A DNA stretch of 64,000 nucleotides, from contig OZ025808.1 in assembly GCA_964019425.1 (NCBI GenBank), positions 558,001-622,000 of the forward strand. The letters run 5' to 3'. This DNA comes from Flectonema sp. DT1601 (taxonomy: Eukaryota; Euglenozoa; Diplonemea; Diplonemida; Diplonemidae). The position numbers and the translations under genes are program-made. Positions 22,101 through 30,927 of the stretch are shown here, one piece after another. Under the pieces are notes generated by a model that did not search any database, was not told the origin of the DNA, and was given only the letters and a program-made list of their open reading frames with translations. Positions within the stretch are counted from its first letter, which is position 1. Each line of letters starts with the position of its first letter.

Positions 22101-23738
22101 AAGTGGTGGTGGCATTAATTTAACAGCCTTGTCAGTCGCACGGATTTTCAGAATCGGTCGTATTTTCAGACTTGCGAGAAAGTTTAAGGGAGTCGCTACA
22201 ATGTTCCACACATTGATGGTGTCGCTACCTCAAATATTAAATATCTCACTCATGTTGTTGATACTGAATTTTATATACACAGTGATAGGGATGAATTATT
22301 TCTCTCATATTAAATTTCAATTTCATTTGAATAGAGATGCGAATTTTAGAAGCTTCTCAAGTTCTTTGTCGATAGTGTATCGAATGGTGACGCTTGATGA
22401 TTGGAATAAAGTCATGCGTGACTGCGCAATCCAACCTCCATTCTGCACTATAAACGACAACTTCGACAACTGTGGAAGTCGATGGGCCTTCGCATATTTT
22501 TTCTCATTTTTCATCATCGGTTCTTATGTTTTTTTGAATCTCGTTATCGCTGTCATCCTCGATAACTTCACTCACACGTTTAATCAATGTATGTATTGCT
22601 TCATATATCAATGGTAGTGGTACAATGCAGCAAAAAACAACAACAACAACAACACACAGCTATTCAATTTTTTAACGAGACTGACATAAACGCTTTTCTT
22701 GATACGTGGATGAAGTATGACCCTGAATGTAATGGAGTTATTCCGAGGTTTGGTTTCTCTTTATTTTTTTTGTTGTCGTCGTTTTTTTTACCCACTCAAA
22801 TTCAAACATAAACAATAAAGGTACAACTTCCCACAATTCACTACTGATTTGTATGCGTCTCAATGTGCTATTGCCACGTCGAGTTGTTTTCATCCTGTCA
22901 GGTTTTGTATGAGATTTAAAGCTCTGATGTATGAATTAGATATTATGCAATTTGAAGCGAGCAAAATAAAGAAAAGGTTCAAACTACTCCGTCGGAGAGG
23001 CACAAGTAACGTACTGAACAACACCAACAACAACAATGGGGGTAAAATAAATCAATTGGGAGATGTGTTTTATAAATTTGAACACGTCTTGATGGTAATG
23101 AGTAGAACCTATCACGGATTCCCAGGACTCAGCTTCGACGAATTAAATGAACGAGCAGGGAAAGAAGTATTTTGGGAAGTCGCAATCAGCTTAGGAATCA
23201 TTTGCAGATCTTTAAAAGCGGTTGTTGAAGTTAGGAAAGCACAGAAATACATAGCTGAGAGATACTCTCCTCAAGCAGCACACACTATAGAACGTTGTAG
23301 GCTTAAACTTAATCAAATTCAAAGAGGAATAATGGCTATTCAACAAGAGAAGATGCAGCTCATTTACTCCGAGTACTCCAGCACTCGCTATGCTAACGAG
23401 TGTATGACTCAAGCAGAAGAAAATGCTGCGTGGAGAGGAGAATTAGAGTATGATTTTTTTTTTTTTTTTTTTGTACCTAGAAAGACAAACAAAAAATTAT
23501 AATAATGTGAGTTGACTGAATTAATAAAATTAAATTTATATTAAAACAAAAACAAAAAAACAGTCGAGTACCTAGAGACGGATCATGGACCGCGATGACT
23601 TTGGCAATAATATATGCCCCACCTTGCAGGGTTGAGGATTATGAAGAAGCTAGAAAAAAAGGATTACACGGCTTTGAATTCTCTCAACAAAACTCCTTCC
23701 TTCTTGACACTCATCGAAATTCCTTCCAGTCTGACTAA
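16194..23738 (+). CDS. Four-domain voltage-gated cation channel (Cav/Nav alpha-like) with D/D/S/D filter
   Basis: Six exons: 16194-20723, 20799-20934, 21017-22588, 22660-22747, 22821-23447 and 23564-23738, about 2375 residues. All junctions keep frame. Each of the four repeats shows S1-S6 and an Arg-rich S4: LRVFRAIKPLRVIKS (I), LRAFRLLRLLRRFEG (II), LRLVRAVRPLRLINK (III) and ARIFRIGRIFRLARKFKG (IV). The pore positions aligned to the Cav EEEE ring are Asp329 (TLDSW), Asp626 (TGDNW), Ser1731 (SLSSW) and Asp2016 (TLDDW). After IVS6 there is an EF-hand-like segment (FLDTWMKYDPECNG), as in Cav and Nav channels. The II-III linker is about 830 residues, far longer than usual. Likely in plasma or flagellar membrane; kinetoplastids place a related calcium channel along the flagellum attachment. 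Ion selectivity is not predictable from the filter. Confidence 0.9.
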
Positions 23739-26063
23739 AGGGGACTTCTTTGATGAATGTTTTGGAAAAATAATTTATACACTTCGGCTGATTGCATCAT
23801 CCTCAGACTCTTCTTTTTTGGGAATAATTTGAATTTAAAAAAATAATAAGATAAAATGAATAATTCTTTCTTTGGGATCCGTTGTTCGTTTTAAAATCGA
23901 TCCTACGATTCTATATATGTATCTGTGCGATGATAGACGAGTTGTTATTCGTCTCTTCCTGTTTAGTTTGTTCGTTTTTTCTGTTTTTTTTTTCTTTCCC
24001 TTCGAAAATTTGCGTGGTATATAACGTTGAAAGACGCACTGTAAAAAAAAAAGGGGTTTGCGGGTTTTTTTTTTAATCATTATTCTTTCTTCTTTTTTTT
24101 TCTTTCATCCTTTAACAGGTTAAAACCCAAGAAGATTATCTACTCCTTCTTCTTCAGGCGGAATCCTGTCTGAGGGACTAAGGTGTTACTTGGTAGTAAC
24201 AGTGAATAGCATTACAGCCCCTTGTTGTATGACATAGCTCTGGTCGGAGGAGGGACCAGTCGACGGTTTATTTATTTATTATTTTCCTTTTTATTCTATT
24301 CTTGCGGCATTGTCGTTCGTTAGTAGGTAAGGTTAACTGTGACACATATCCGCAGTGAATATTTTAGTGATACTGTGAGTAAATAACCAATGTGAGAGAC
24401 GTAACTGTTAATCCTGTACCTTTTTTGTTGAAAATAATTCTTCTTGCAATCCGCAGCAAAAGCTGAAACCTTTTTATCGAATAAACTACTAGTCGGCAGT
24501 AGGGCGGTGGGGGCCACAAATCCCCCTTCTTTTTTTGCAGCATTTCATTTTTTTTTTATTCTCTTGGTCCCTGGTCAATGTTGTCTAATCAGTTCGTTTG
24601 GTTTGGTTTTGTTCTCTGGAAAAAAAAAAAAAAAAAAAAAAAAACACCCTTTCCCTGTTACTGGTCTTCACTCGACTTTACTTGCAGCTTAAGACATCTA
24701 TTTTCTTGTATTAACGTGATTGACCAAAAATTCAATTATTGGGAAAGTCGCTTCTTAGCGAACCCAGAATTCTCTTCAAGAAGAGTAGTCTAAGCTGTTA
24801 ATTTCTTATTAAATAATAAGAAAATGAGCTGAAAATTGTGAGAAAGTTTCACTTGCTCGTTGTGAACGAATGCAACAAGAAACAAAACAAAACAAAAAGA
24901 TACTAAGGGCTCTTTGAAAAAAGGAGTACTGCGCGACACAACAAAGTTTTTTTTTTGTTCAGTTTTTTTTTTTTTTTTTGTTTGCTGCAATACTAAGGGT
25001 GATGTACAAGGTCCATATTCCCACACCTTTCTATTTGTTCACACGCAGCAGATTCTCATGGTGCGAAAGTGTGTCCTATTTGTTATGTATTTGGTTATTT
25101 CCGACTGCAAACAAGAAAAAAAAAGAGGGGAAAAAAAAAAAAAAAAAATCACGTACTTCATTTTTCTTTTTCTTTTTGTGTTTGATTTTTTTTTTTTTTT
25201 TATTGTTGTGATTTTTTTTTTCTCCCCCTTAATTTTCCCCTGCTACTTCTCAACAAATTTGGCGATAACTTCACTGAGACAGAAAAACCATTCTTTGTTT
25301 ACACAATACTTGGTTGACAACCTTTTAATTGACATTAATTACTTCTGTTGACGTAGGTTAATAACCCAACAATTATTAAGGACCTACTTTGACCTAGTTA
25401 ATGTATGTGGCACTATTCAATCGTAAGCTTCAAGACCGAATAACTCCCCACATACGCCAAACGTTCGGAGCTTTCTTGTGAGTCTTGGTTGGGTAGCTGG
25501 AAAAAAAAATAAATAATAATTTGGAAAAAAAAAAAAAAAGAAGAAAAAAAAAACAACCTTTATCTTATCTTAAGTCAAATACATTATTTTTTTTTTTAGT
25601 GAAAGGGGTTGCGTACTGCCTTTACCCCCCTAAAAAAAAAACAAAAAAAAAAAAGAATTCTTTTTCGACCCAAATCCCACAACCCTACAAAGATGCTTCT
25701 GCACCATTGTGCGTGTGCACAAAATCTGTTTAGTCGTTTATATGCATTTCCCATTTGTTTCCATTTCTCAAGATTCTTAAAGGAAAGAATAAAAAGAAAA
25801 ACAAAACCAAAATGAAAAGATATGAAAATTGAATTGGGTTTCTTTTTCTTTCTCTTTTTATTTTTATTTTTTTTAAATATTTCTGTGTTACGTACAATAT
25901 TGTTGCTGACTTCTGTTATTTTTTACTATTAAAACAGCTTTAAAAGAGATTATAAAAAAAAAAAACTTTTCTTTAGTTGATTACCTACCAAAAAGGGGCG
26001 TACTAACATTCATATATTTTCATTTTTTTCCCCTCCTAATCCAGATTTCTTTTAAATAAAAAA
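23739..26063. other. Gene desert of homopolymer-rich DNA
   Basis: About 2.3 kb with no convincing gene. A and T runs interrupt every frame: the short open frames here encode poly-Lys or poly-Phe. A patch of balanced composition at 24100-24260 and another at 25350-25500 show no protein similarity and no C/D or H/ACA layout that I could establish. A pyrimidine-rich acceptor before the next gene ends at about 26044 (CTAATCCAG). Confidence 0.6.
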
Positions 26064-26643
26064 ATGTTTTGGGAAGAAAAAGATGTAACAAATTTGTTGT
26101 TACTAATTCCTGAGATGAACACAGAACTACAAAGAATAAACAATGAAGTAGACGAACTGGAGGATGCTATGAGGGAATTAAAAACACCAACTGGAGCCGT
26201 ATTCGGAAAGAAATCACCAGGGGGAGTCATGTTTCATTGTCAACGCAAGGATGTCTTAAAGGAGACTCAACTAAAACTCGTAGAAATGATTGAAAAAAGA
26301 GATTTTCTAAGAGAAAAATTAAAACTTTCTATTGCAAAGCAAAAAGAAAAAATAAAAGCTGTTGCGGAAAGCAAGAAACAACAAGAAGCTGCGACGTAAA
26401 ACTACACTACTTGGGACGTTGGAAATCTCACAATATCGATTCAGCTTTGTTTAGTAAATCAAAGCCTTGTATTCATTTTCTTTGTCATCACACATGACTT
26501 GTCTATCTCTAGCTGCAATCTAAGCTGCATCAAGAAGCAGATTATCACGTTTATCTTTTGTCTTAATTATTCTATTCTTTTACAGGCGAGTAAGAATTAT
26601 TAGAGATCAAAGAGTCGAGTTGATAGATGTAGAAAACAAATGA
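26064..26643 (+). CDS. Small coiled-coil protein, two exons
   Basis: Residues 1-110 come from 26064-26395 and the last 19 from 26586-26643, giving 129 residues. The protein is almost wholly charged and helical (ELQRINNEVDELEDAMREL, then KLSIAKQKEKIKAV), so a coiled-coil partner or scaffold protein is likely. I recognise no family. Reading straight on would stop at 26397-26399, but that TAA lies inside a good donor (GTAAAA). Removing 26396-26585 joins a coding-like exon in frame (RVRIIRDQRVELIDVE) ending at TGA. The intron (190 bp) is longer than most here, and its first six bases are complementary to TTTTAC just before its terminal AG. The alternative is a 111-residue protein ending at the TAA. 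The ATG lies 20 nt after TCCAG. Confidence 0.6.
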
Positions 26644-26673
26644 TTACTTCTTCCCCCATTATAGTATCTCAAA

Positions 26674-27566
26674 ATGGACATCGTACACGATGCGATTTGT
26701 GACTTCATACAACCGGTGTTTCCAGAGCATGTCGATAAACACGATTGGAAGACTCAAGCAACTATCTACTACCTGATGTTATGTGTAGGAGGTGGTTTGT
26801 TTTATTTATTCTTCGCGGGATTGAGTTTTTGGTACTCTTTCATATTTAATAAAGAAAGGATGTTCCCTTCTACATTGGATCAAAAAGATCTGTGGAAACA
26901 GGTCCGTATTGAAATTACTATTGCGTTAACCTCCGTCTGGAAGATGGCTTTCTTAATGTGGCCTGGATCTTTCTTCAGTCACAGAGGGTATAGTAAAATT
27001 TACAAGGATTGGCCAACTGATTTTAATGGTTGGTTTTACTTTGCTTTTTCAGCCGTAGCATTCATTCTGTTTACCGATATGTGTGTCTACTGGGCTCACA
27101 GAGGACTTCATTCAAAAATGCTTTACAAACGTATTCACAAACTTCATCATACTTATCAATACACAACTCCGTTTTCATCCCACGCATTTCATCCAGTGGA
27201 TGGTTTCACTCAGGGTTGCCCGTACTATATTTTTATATTCTTGTTTCCATTTCACAATGTTCAATTTCTTGCAATGTTTGTTATTGTGAACATGTGGACG
27301 ATCTCAATTCACGACCAAGTTGATTTTGGTGGTGTCGTGTTGAGCAGTACTGGTCACCATACCATTCACCATGCAGAGTTCTGGTATAATTACGGTCAGT
27401 ATACAACTATTTGGGATAGACTCTGTGGTACCTACAAACCAGCTGTGAAGACACATGATCTCTGGGTATGTGTTATGGAAGTGGTTAAGTAAGATTTTCA
27501 AGAAGAAAAAAAACAATAACACACAAACAGACTGGTGAACGTCTCCCTGAGAAAAAGAGTGAATAA
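26674..27566 (+). CDS. ERG3: Sterol C-5 desaturase (ERG3/SC5D family)
   Basis: Two exons, 26674-27465 and 27531-27566, giving 275 residues. It belongs to the fatty-acid-hydroxylase superfamily of di-iron ER enzymes. The histidine boxes are intact: HRGLH (142-146), HKLHH (155-159) and HHTIHH (228-233), the last in the context STGHHTIHHAEFWYNYGQYTTIWDRLCGTYK-like typical of ERG3/SC5D. Hydrophobic segments at about 31-58, 81-100, 120-140 and 185-210 are consistent with a multi-pass ER protein. The expected reaction is introduction of the C5-C6 double bond in late sterol synthesis. The last 11 codons sit in a tiny second exon after a 65-bp intron (GTATGTG...CAAACAG). A methylsterol oxidase is less likely given the third box. 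The ATG follows CCCATTATAG. Confidence 0.88.
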
Positions 27567-27623
27567 GGATAACAAGATTATTTTATTCCTATTGGCGTAG
27601 TCGCAAAATCTAGTGAGCCATTG

Positions 27624-27712
27624 TGGGATTGTTTCTCTGCTACCGAGCGGTCGCAAGCCCTCGGCCTCTGCATCCCAACGCAGGAGCATAAGCCACTCAA
27701 AGCATATTGCTT
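27624..27712 (+). ncRNA. Candidate structured RNA segment
   Basis: Nested complementary words: TGGGAT 27624-27629 with ATCCCA 27672-27677, enclosing CCGAG 27643-27647 with CTCGG 27660-27664, and then a separate hairpin CTCAAAGCA/TGCTTGAG at about 27697-27713. The internal asymmetric loop between the two nested stems looks like the pocket of an H/ACA guide hairpin, but I see no diagnostic AGA/ACA tail at the right distance. Strand and identity are uncertain. Confidence 0.3.
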
Positions 27713-27813
27713 GAGAAAGCTCGTCCTTCGAAGACTGAAAGACACGACGTGAAAAGTCTTTTTTGTTGCAAATAATATTTATCTTTCCCCTTTTATCATA
27801 CCTTTTCTTTATT

Positions 27814-27876
27814 TAACTACAAATATTCTTTTCCAGTCAAGTACTTGATATAATTTTTACATTGTTAAAGTTTCAA
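27814..27876 (+). repeat. Dispersed repeat, short copy
   Basis: A shortened version of the repeat at 38471-38595 and 41850-41973: TAACTACAAATATTC, then CAGTCAAGTACTTGATAT, then TTTTTACATTGT.AAAG, missing the middle part. Confidence 0.6.
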
Positions 27877-28644
27877 TCTCATTGGGTCATCTTTCGTGAT
27901 GGCCTACTATCCTAAACAGTGTTGTGTGATAGCGTGTCTTTGTGTATTTAGATACAAGCGTGGCTTATGCAACGTCTTAGCTCCATTCCTTAGGGCTTTT
28001 TTTTTATTGATAAACAGATGAGAGAAAACTGCTACTTTCGGAATATCTTATTCTTATCACAGATGTGTTGTCGGCTTTTGTTGTTGTACCTAACTTGAAT
28101 TATTGAAAAAGTTAAATAATATTAAATCTCAGGCGTCTGTTAGGAACCTCAGATAACGAATGGCGTTATTTCTCTTGTCTCCCTTTCTTTTTTTCTTATC
28201 CGCACCTTTTTTTTTTTCCCCCCGCAATTTTTATTTGTGGTTTCACTGTTTCCTCGATAGGTGCTGGCCGTTAGTAGTAACAGGAAATTCTATTTAAAAA
28301 AAAAACCCAAAGGAGAGAGGATACTCTCCTGCAGTCATGCGGTGTTGTGACGTACACTGCGTCTGGATTCATCCATTGCAATCAGTTTGCTTATACTTTT
28401 ATATTACATATTCTAAGGCTGATTAAAGCATAATCGCTTTTTATCTTCTTAATCGGCAATGAGTTACAATCTCATTGTTTGATTTTAGTAATATCTAATA
28501 TCTTATTTGGAAGTGAGCTCATCGAGCGTCTAGACGAAGTCAGTAACTTAACAAAAGAGGTGGAGCAATTATTTTTATCTTATTTGTGTTTTTCTTACAG
28601 GTCGGGAAGAGAATTGTGGTTTTTAGTAATCTTCGTTAAAAAAC

Positions 28645-28736
28645 CTCCTTGTGATGATCAAATTGAAATCTGTCAATCCCCTGAAGCACATGCTTCTGAA
28701 CGAAAACACTTCATACCTTTCTTACTTACTGATTGG
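28645..28736 (+). ncRNA. C/D box snoRNA, array copy 1
   Basis: C box GTGATGA 28651-28657, guide ATCTGTCAATCCC, D' CTGA 28681-28684, short hairpin GAAGC/GCTTC, C' TGAACGA 28697-28703, second guide, D CTGA 28729-28732. The first guide is complementary to GGATTGACAGATT, a highly conserved SSU rRNA stretch. The fifth base upstream of D' pairs with the first U of GGAUUG, the position I recall as Um1269 in yeast 18S (guided there by snR55). Confidence 0.8.
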
Positions 28737-28849
28737 TTCTAACTGCCAGTCCTGACCCAATGGTGGGAATCCAACCAGACTCCGCTCCTCGTGCGCATTA
28801 GACTGTGGTATCTGTTTGCTCTAATCTCAAGTACGTTATGTTATGTCAC

Positions 28850-28941
28850 TTCTTTGTGATGATTAAATTGAAATCTGTCAATCCCCTGAAGCACACGCTT
28901 CTGAACGAAAACACTTCATACCTTTCTTATTTACTGATTGC
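28850..28941 (+). ncRNA. C/D box snoRNA, array copy 2
   Basis: Same layout as copy 1: C GTGATGA 28856-28862, D' CTGA 28886-28889, D CTGA 28934-28937. The SSU guide is unchanged. It differs by TGATTAAAT for TGATCAAAT after the C box. Confidence 0.8.
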
Positions 28942-28970
28942 CTCTCTAGCAACCGCTTGTGGTCCCCTTG

Positions 28971-29019
28971 TGAGAATACGATCATTTGAGGAATAGATCG
29001 TATGTTAGAATAATTCTCA
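28971..29019 (+). ncRNA. Candidate hairpin RNA in array block X, copy 1
   Basis: TGAGAAT (28971-28977) pairs with ATTCTCA (29013-29019), and ACGATC (28978-28983) with GATCGT (28996-29001), leaving an 11-nt 3' bulge containing AGA and a terminal loop. This could be a single-hairpin guide RNA of the kind found in Euglenozoa, but the target and ends are not established. Confidence 0.35.
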
Positions 29020-29047
29020 AGTGCTTATTCCCCCGGGACTGAAACAC

Positions 29048-29139
29048 TTCTTTGTGATGATCAAATTGAAATCTGTCAATCCCCTGAAGCACACGCTTCT
29101 GAACGAAAACACTTCATACCTTTCTTACTTACTGATTAG
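29048..29139 (+). ncRNA. C/D box snoRNA, array copy 3
   Basis: C GTGATGA 29054-29060, D' CTGA 29084-29087, D CTGA 29132-29135. SSU guide unchanged. Confidence 0.8.
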
Positions 29140-29321
29140 ACTACTAACCTGATAGTGGGGATCCGATTACCTTATTGAACTTCTGTTCAACATCAATCTC
29201 CTGAAGCGGGTGTACTCAACGAAACCTTTGCGTGTTCTAACTGCTAGTCCTGACCCAATGGTGGGGATCCGATCACAGGTTCTCAAGTACTATCGAGTAT
29301 CGAGAGAATGGATTGCATCAC

Positions 29322-29413
29322 CTCTTTGTGATGATTAAATTGAAATCTGTCAATCCCCTGAAGCACATGCTTCTGAACGAAAACACTTCATACCTTTCTT
29401 ATTTACTGATTGC
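29322..29413 (+). ncRNA. C/D box snoRNA, array copy 4
   Basis: C GTGATGA 29328-29334, D' CTGA 29358-29361, D CTGA 29406-29409. SSU guide unchanged; followed by block X as in copy 2. Confidence 0.8.
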
Positions 29414-29442
29414 CTCTCTAGCAACCGCTTGTGGTCCCCTTG

Positions 29443-29491
29443 TGAGAATACGATCATTTGAGGAATAGATCGTATGTTAGAATAATTCTCA
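29443..29491 (+). ncRNA. Candidate hairpin RNA in array block X, copy 2
   Basis: Same sequence and the same paired words as 28971-29019, located after array copy 4. Confidence 0.35.
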
Positions 29492-29525
29492 AGTGCTTAC
29501 GGGTATTCCCCCGGGACTGAAATAC

Positions 29526-29617
29526 TTCTTTGTGATGATCAAATTGAAATCTGTCAATCCCCTGAAGCACACGCTTCTGAACGAAAACACTTCATACCTT
29601 TCTTACTTACTGATTAG
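29526..29617 (+). ncRNA. C/D box snoRNA, array copy 5
   Basis: C GTGATGA 29532-29538, D' CTGA 29562-29565, D CTGA 29610-29613. SSU guide unchanged; followed by block Y. Confidence 0.8.
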
Positions 29618-29772
29618 ACTGCTAACCTGATAGTGGGGATCCGATCACCTTATTGAACTTCTGTTCAACATCAATCTCCTGAAGTGGGTGTACTCAACGA
29701 AACCTCTGCGTGTTTCTGTGTACAAATCTAGGTTCTCAAGTGCTTACGGGTATTCCCCCGGGACTGAAACAC

Positions 29773-29864
29773 TTCTTTGTGATGATTAAATTGAAATCTG
29801 TCAATCCCCTGAAGCACACGCTTCTGAACGAAAAAACTTCATACCTTTCTTACTTACTGATTAG
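29773..29864 (+). ncRNA. C/D box snoRNA, array copy 6
   Basis: C GTGATGA 29779-29785, D' CTGA 29809-29812, D CTGA 29857-29860. One A replaces C in the second half (AAAAAACTTC), outside the SSU guide. The SSU rRNA fragment follows directly. Confidence 0.8.
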
Positions 29865-29877
29865 ACTGCTAACCTGA

Positions 29878-29986
29878 CACTCGTGCCAGCGAGGACCTTG
29901 CCCCAGCGGGATCAATAGGGACTGCCGGGGTCGTACGTACTCCCACGTCAGAGGTGAAATTCTTAGATAGTGGGAAGACGAACTTC
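29878..29986 (+). rRNA. Fragment of small-subunit (18S) rRNA gene, helix 23 region
   Basis: Contains AATAGGGACTGCCGGGG, then the universal GTCAGAGGTGAAATTCTTAGA (29947-29967) and AAGACGAACTTCT, in sense orientation. TCCCAC (29941-29946) and GTGGGA (29970-29975) pair around the loop, so the helix 23 hairpin is intact. Animals and fungi have ATTCTTGGA here, and the A variant matches the kinetoplastid form I remember. Only about 80-110 nt are present, so this is a displaced rRNA piece, not an rRNA gene. Confidence 0.85.
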
Positions 29987-30116
29987 TATCACCTCATTGA
30001 ACTTCTGTTCAACATCAATCTCCTGAAGTGGGTGTACTCAACGAAACCTCTGCGTGTTTCTGTGTACCAATCTAGGTCCTCAAGTGCTTACGGGTATTCC
30101 CCCGGGACTGAAACAC

Positions 30117-30208
30117 TTCTTTGTGATGATCAAATTGAAATCTGTCAATCCCCTGAAGCACACGCTTCTGAACGAAAACACTTCATACCTTTCTTATTTA
30201 CTGATTGC
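30117..30208 (+). ncRNA. C/D box snoRNA, array copy 7
   Basis: C GTGATGA 30123-30129, D' CTGA 30153-30156, D CTGA 30201-30204. Last copy; the array ends here and the next protein gene starts 110 bp later. Confidence 0.8.
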
Positions 30209-30313
30209 CTTTGGTTACAATCGAAAAAGATATTGTGCAAGACATGCGATGTGTGCATTCATTGTGAGACGTGTGAAGTATCCAAACTGTCTTTTCCCAG
30301 GCTACACGCCAAC

Positions 30314-30747
30314 ATGGCAACTACACCACCTAATTTGATTGTTATGATTTCGTTTAATCCTCCACTAATATCATTGATAGGTCCTATTAAGGAGAGGACT
30401 ATTATACAGCTTAACAACGTATTACCAGACAGCTGTACTACAAGCAAACTAGGTAAGAAAGAACCTCCAGTGTTCGAATTGAAGGAACACTCTGGGTCGC
30501 AAATAAAATATTGGGAAGTGGAGCTTCGGGGACAGTTTTGCGATCAAACGGGTGTTTCTGCTTTGTTTTGCAGCTTGTTCGATTGTTTAGAAGAGGAGGG
30601 TATGTGACTTTTCCACAAAAAAAAAAAAAAAACTCAACTGAAAAAAAAAAAAAAAAAAAAACAGGTCGTTGGTGTCTCAAGGATACAAACGCCATTACCA
30701 TGACCAGTCGCGAAACATACAAATTCTTCTTTGTCAAGAAGGCTTAA
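30314..30747 (+). CDS. Small conserved-looking protein of unknown function
   Basis: Two exons, 30314-30599 and 30665-30747, give 122 residues. The start is the ATG 13 nt after a strong acceptor (CTTTTCCCAG), not the longer open frame that begins inside the snoRNA array. The fold looks compact and beta-rich (YWEVELRGQFCDQ, then FFFVKK), with several Cys. No membrane segment or signal. The intron is almost entirely A-runs, with GTATGTG at the donor and AAACAG at the acceptor, and its removal restores frame (EEEG|RWCLKD). I do not recognise a family. Its position right after the snoRNA array may be incidental. Confidence 0.65.
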
Positions 30748-30927
30748 TTTAAAGAGATTTAGTGACAACAATAATTAATAAACTGCCGTAAGGCAAATCA
30801 AATGAAGTCCGTTTACAAAAAATTTAAGTACCTTCTTTCTCAGGTGATATACTAAAATAAGATATGCCTACACCGACTGATAGTTAATTATTATAGCTTC
30901 TTTTATAGTTTCTTTACAGTAATTGTG

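Larger units (their letters stand above)
27567..28640. other. Intergenic with structured segment and a dispersed repeat
   Basis: No protein gene. It contains a GC-richer, self-complementary segment at 27620-27720 (listed), a short copy of a dispersed repeat at 27814-27876, and then ordinary AT-rich DNA up to the snoRNA array. An AG acceptor-like site with a pyrimidine tract ends at 28600. Confidence 0.5.
28645..30210 (+). repeat. Seven-copy tandem C/D snoRNA array with interspersed blocks
   Basis: A conserved unit of about 90 bp occurs seven times (C boxes at 28651, 28856, 29054, 29328, 29532, 29779 and 30123; spacing 198-344 bp). Between units are two other recurring blocks. Block X (28938-29043 and 29410-29522) contains a strong inverted repeat. 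Block Y (from about 29138, 29616 and 29990) contains TTGAAC/GTTCAA. An SSU rRNA fragment replaces part of one block Y at 29878-29986. Copies differ by single bases, so the array is young or homogenised. It lies on the same strand as all protein genes, so it is probably processed from the polycistronic transcript. Confidence 0.9.

Noticed and set aside
24444-25815. Frames rich in KKKK or FFFF (24444-24692, 24914-25351, 25521-25815)
   Set aside because: They are A/T homopolymer translations without conserved features.
27498-27689. 63-codon minus-strand frame with WDAEAEGLRPLGSRE
   Set aside because: It is antisense to all genes and overlaps a GC-richer, self-complementary segment, so the open frame is likely a by-product of RNA-like structure.
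29630-29660. CCGATCACC in block Y, resembling a 5S rRNA core word
   Set aside because: Only about 10 nt match and other copies read CCGATTACC; no 5S arms are present.
28479-30313. Open frames sharing CDDQIEICQSPEAHASERKHF
   Set aside because: The shared peptide is a translation of the C/D snoRNA unit. The box layout and rRNA guide explain its conservation better than coding does.
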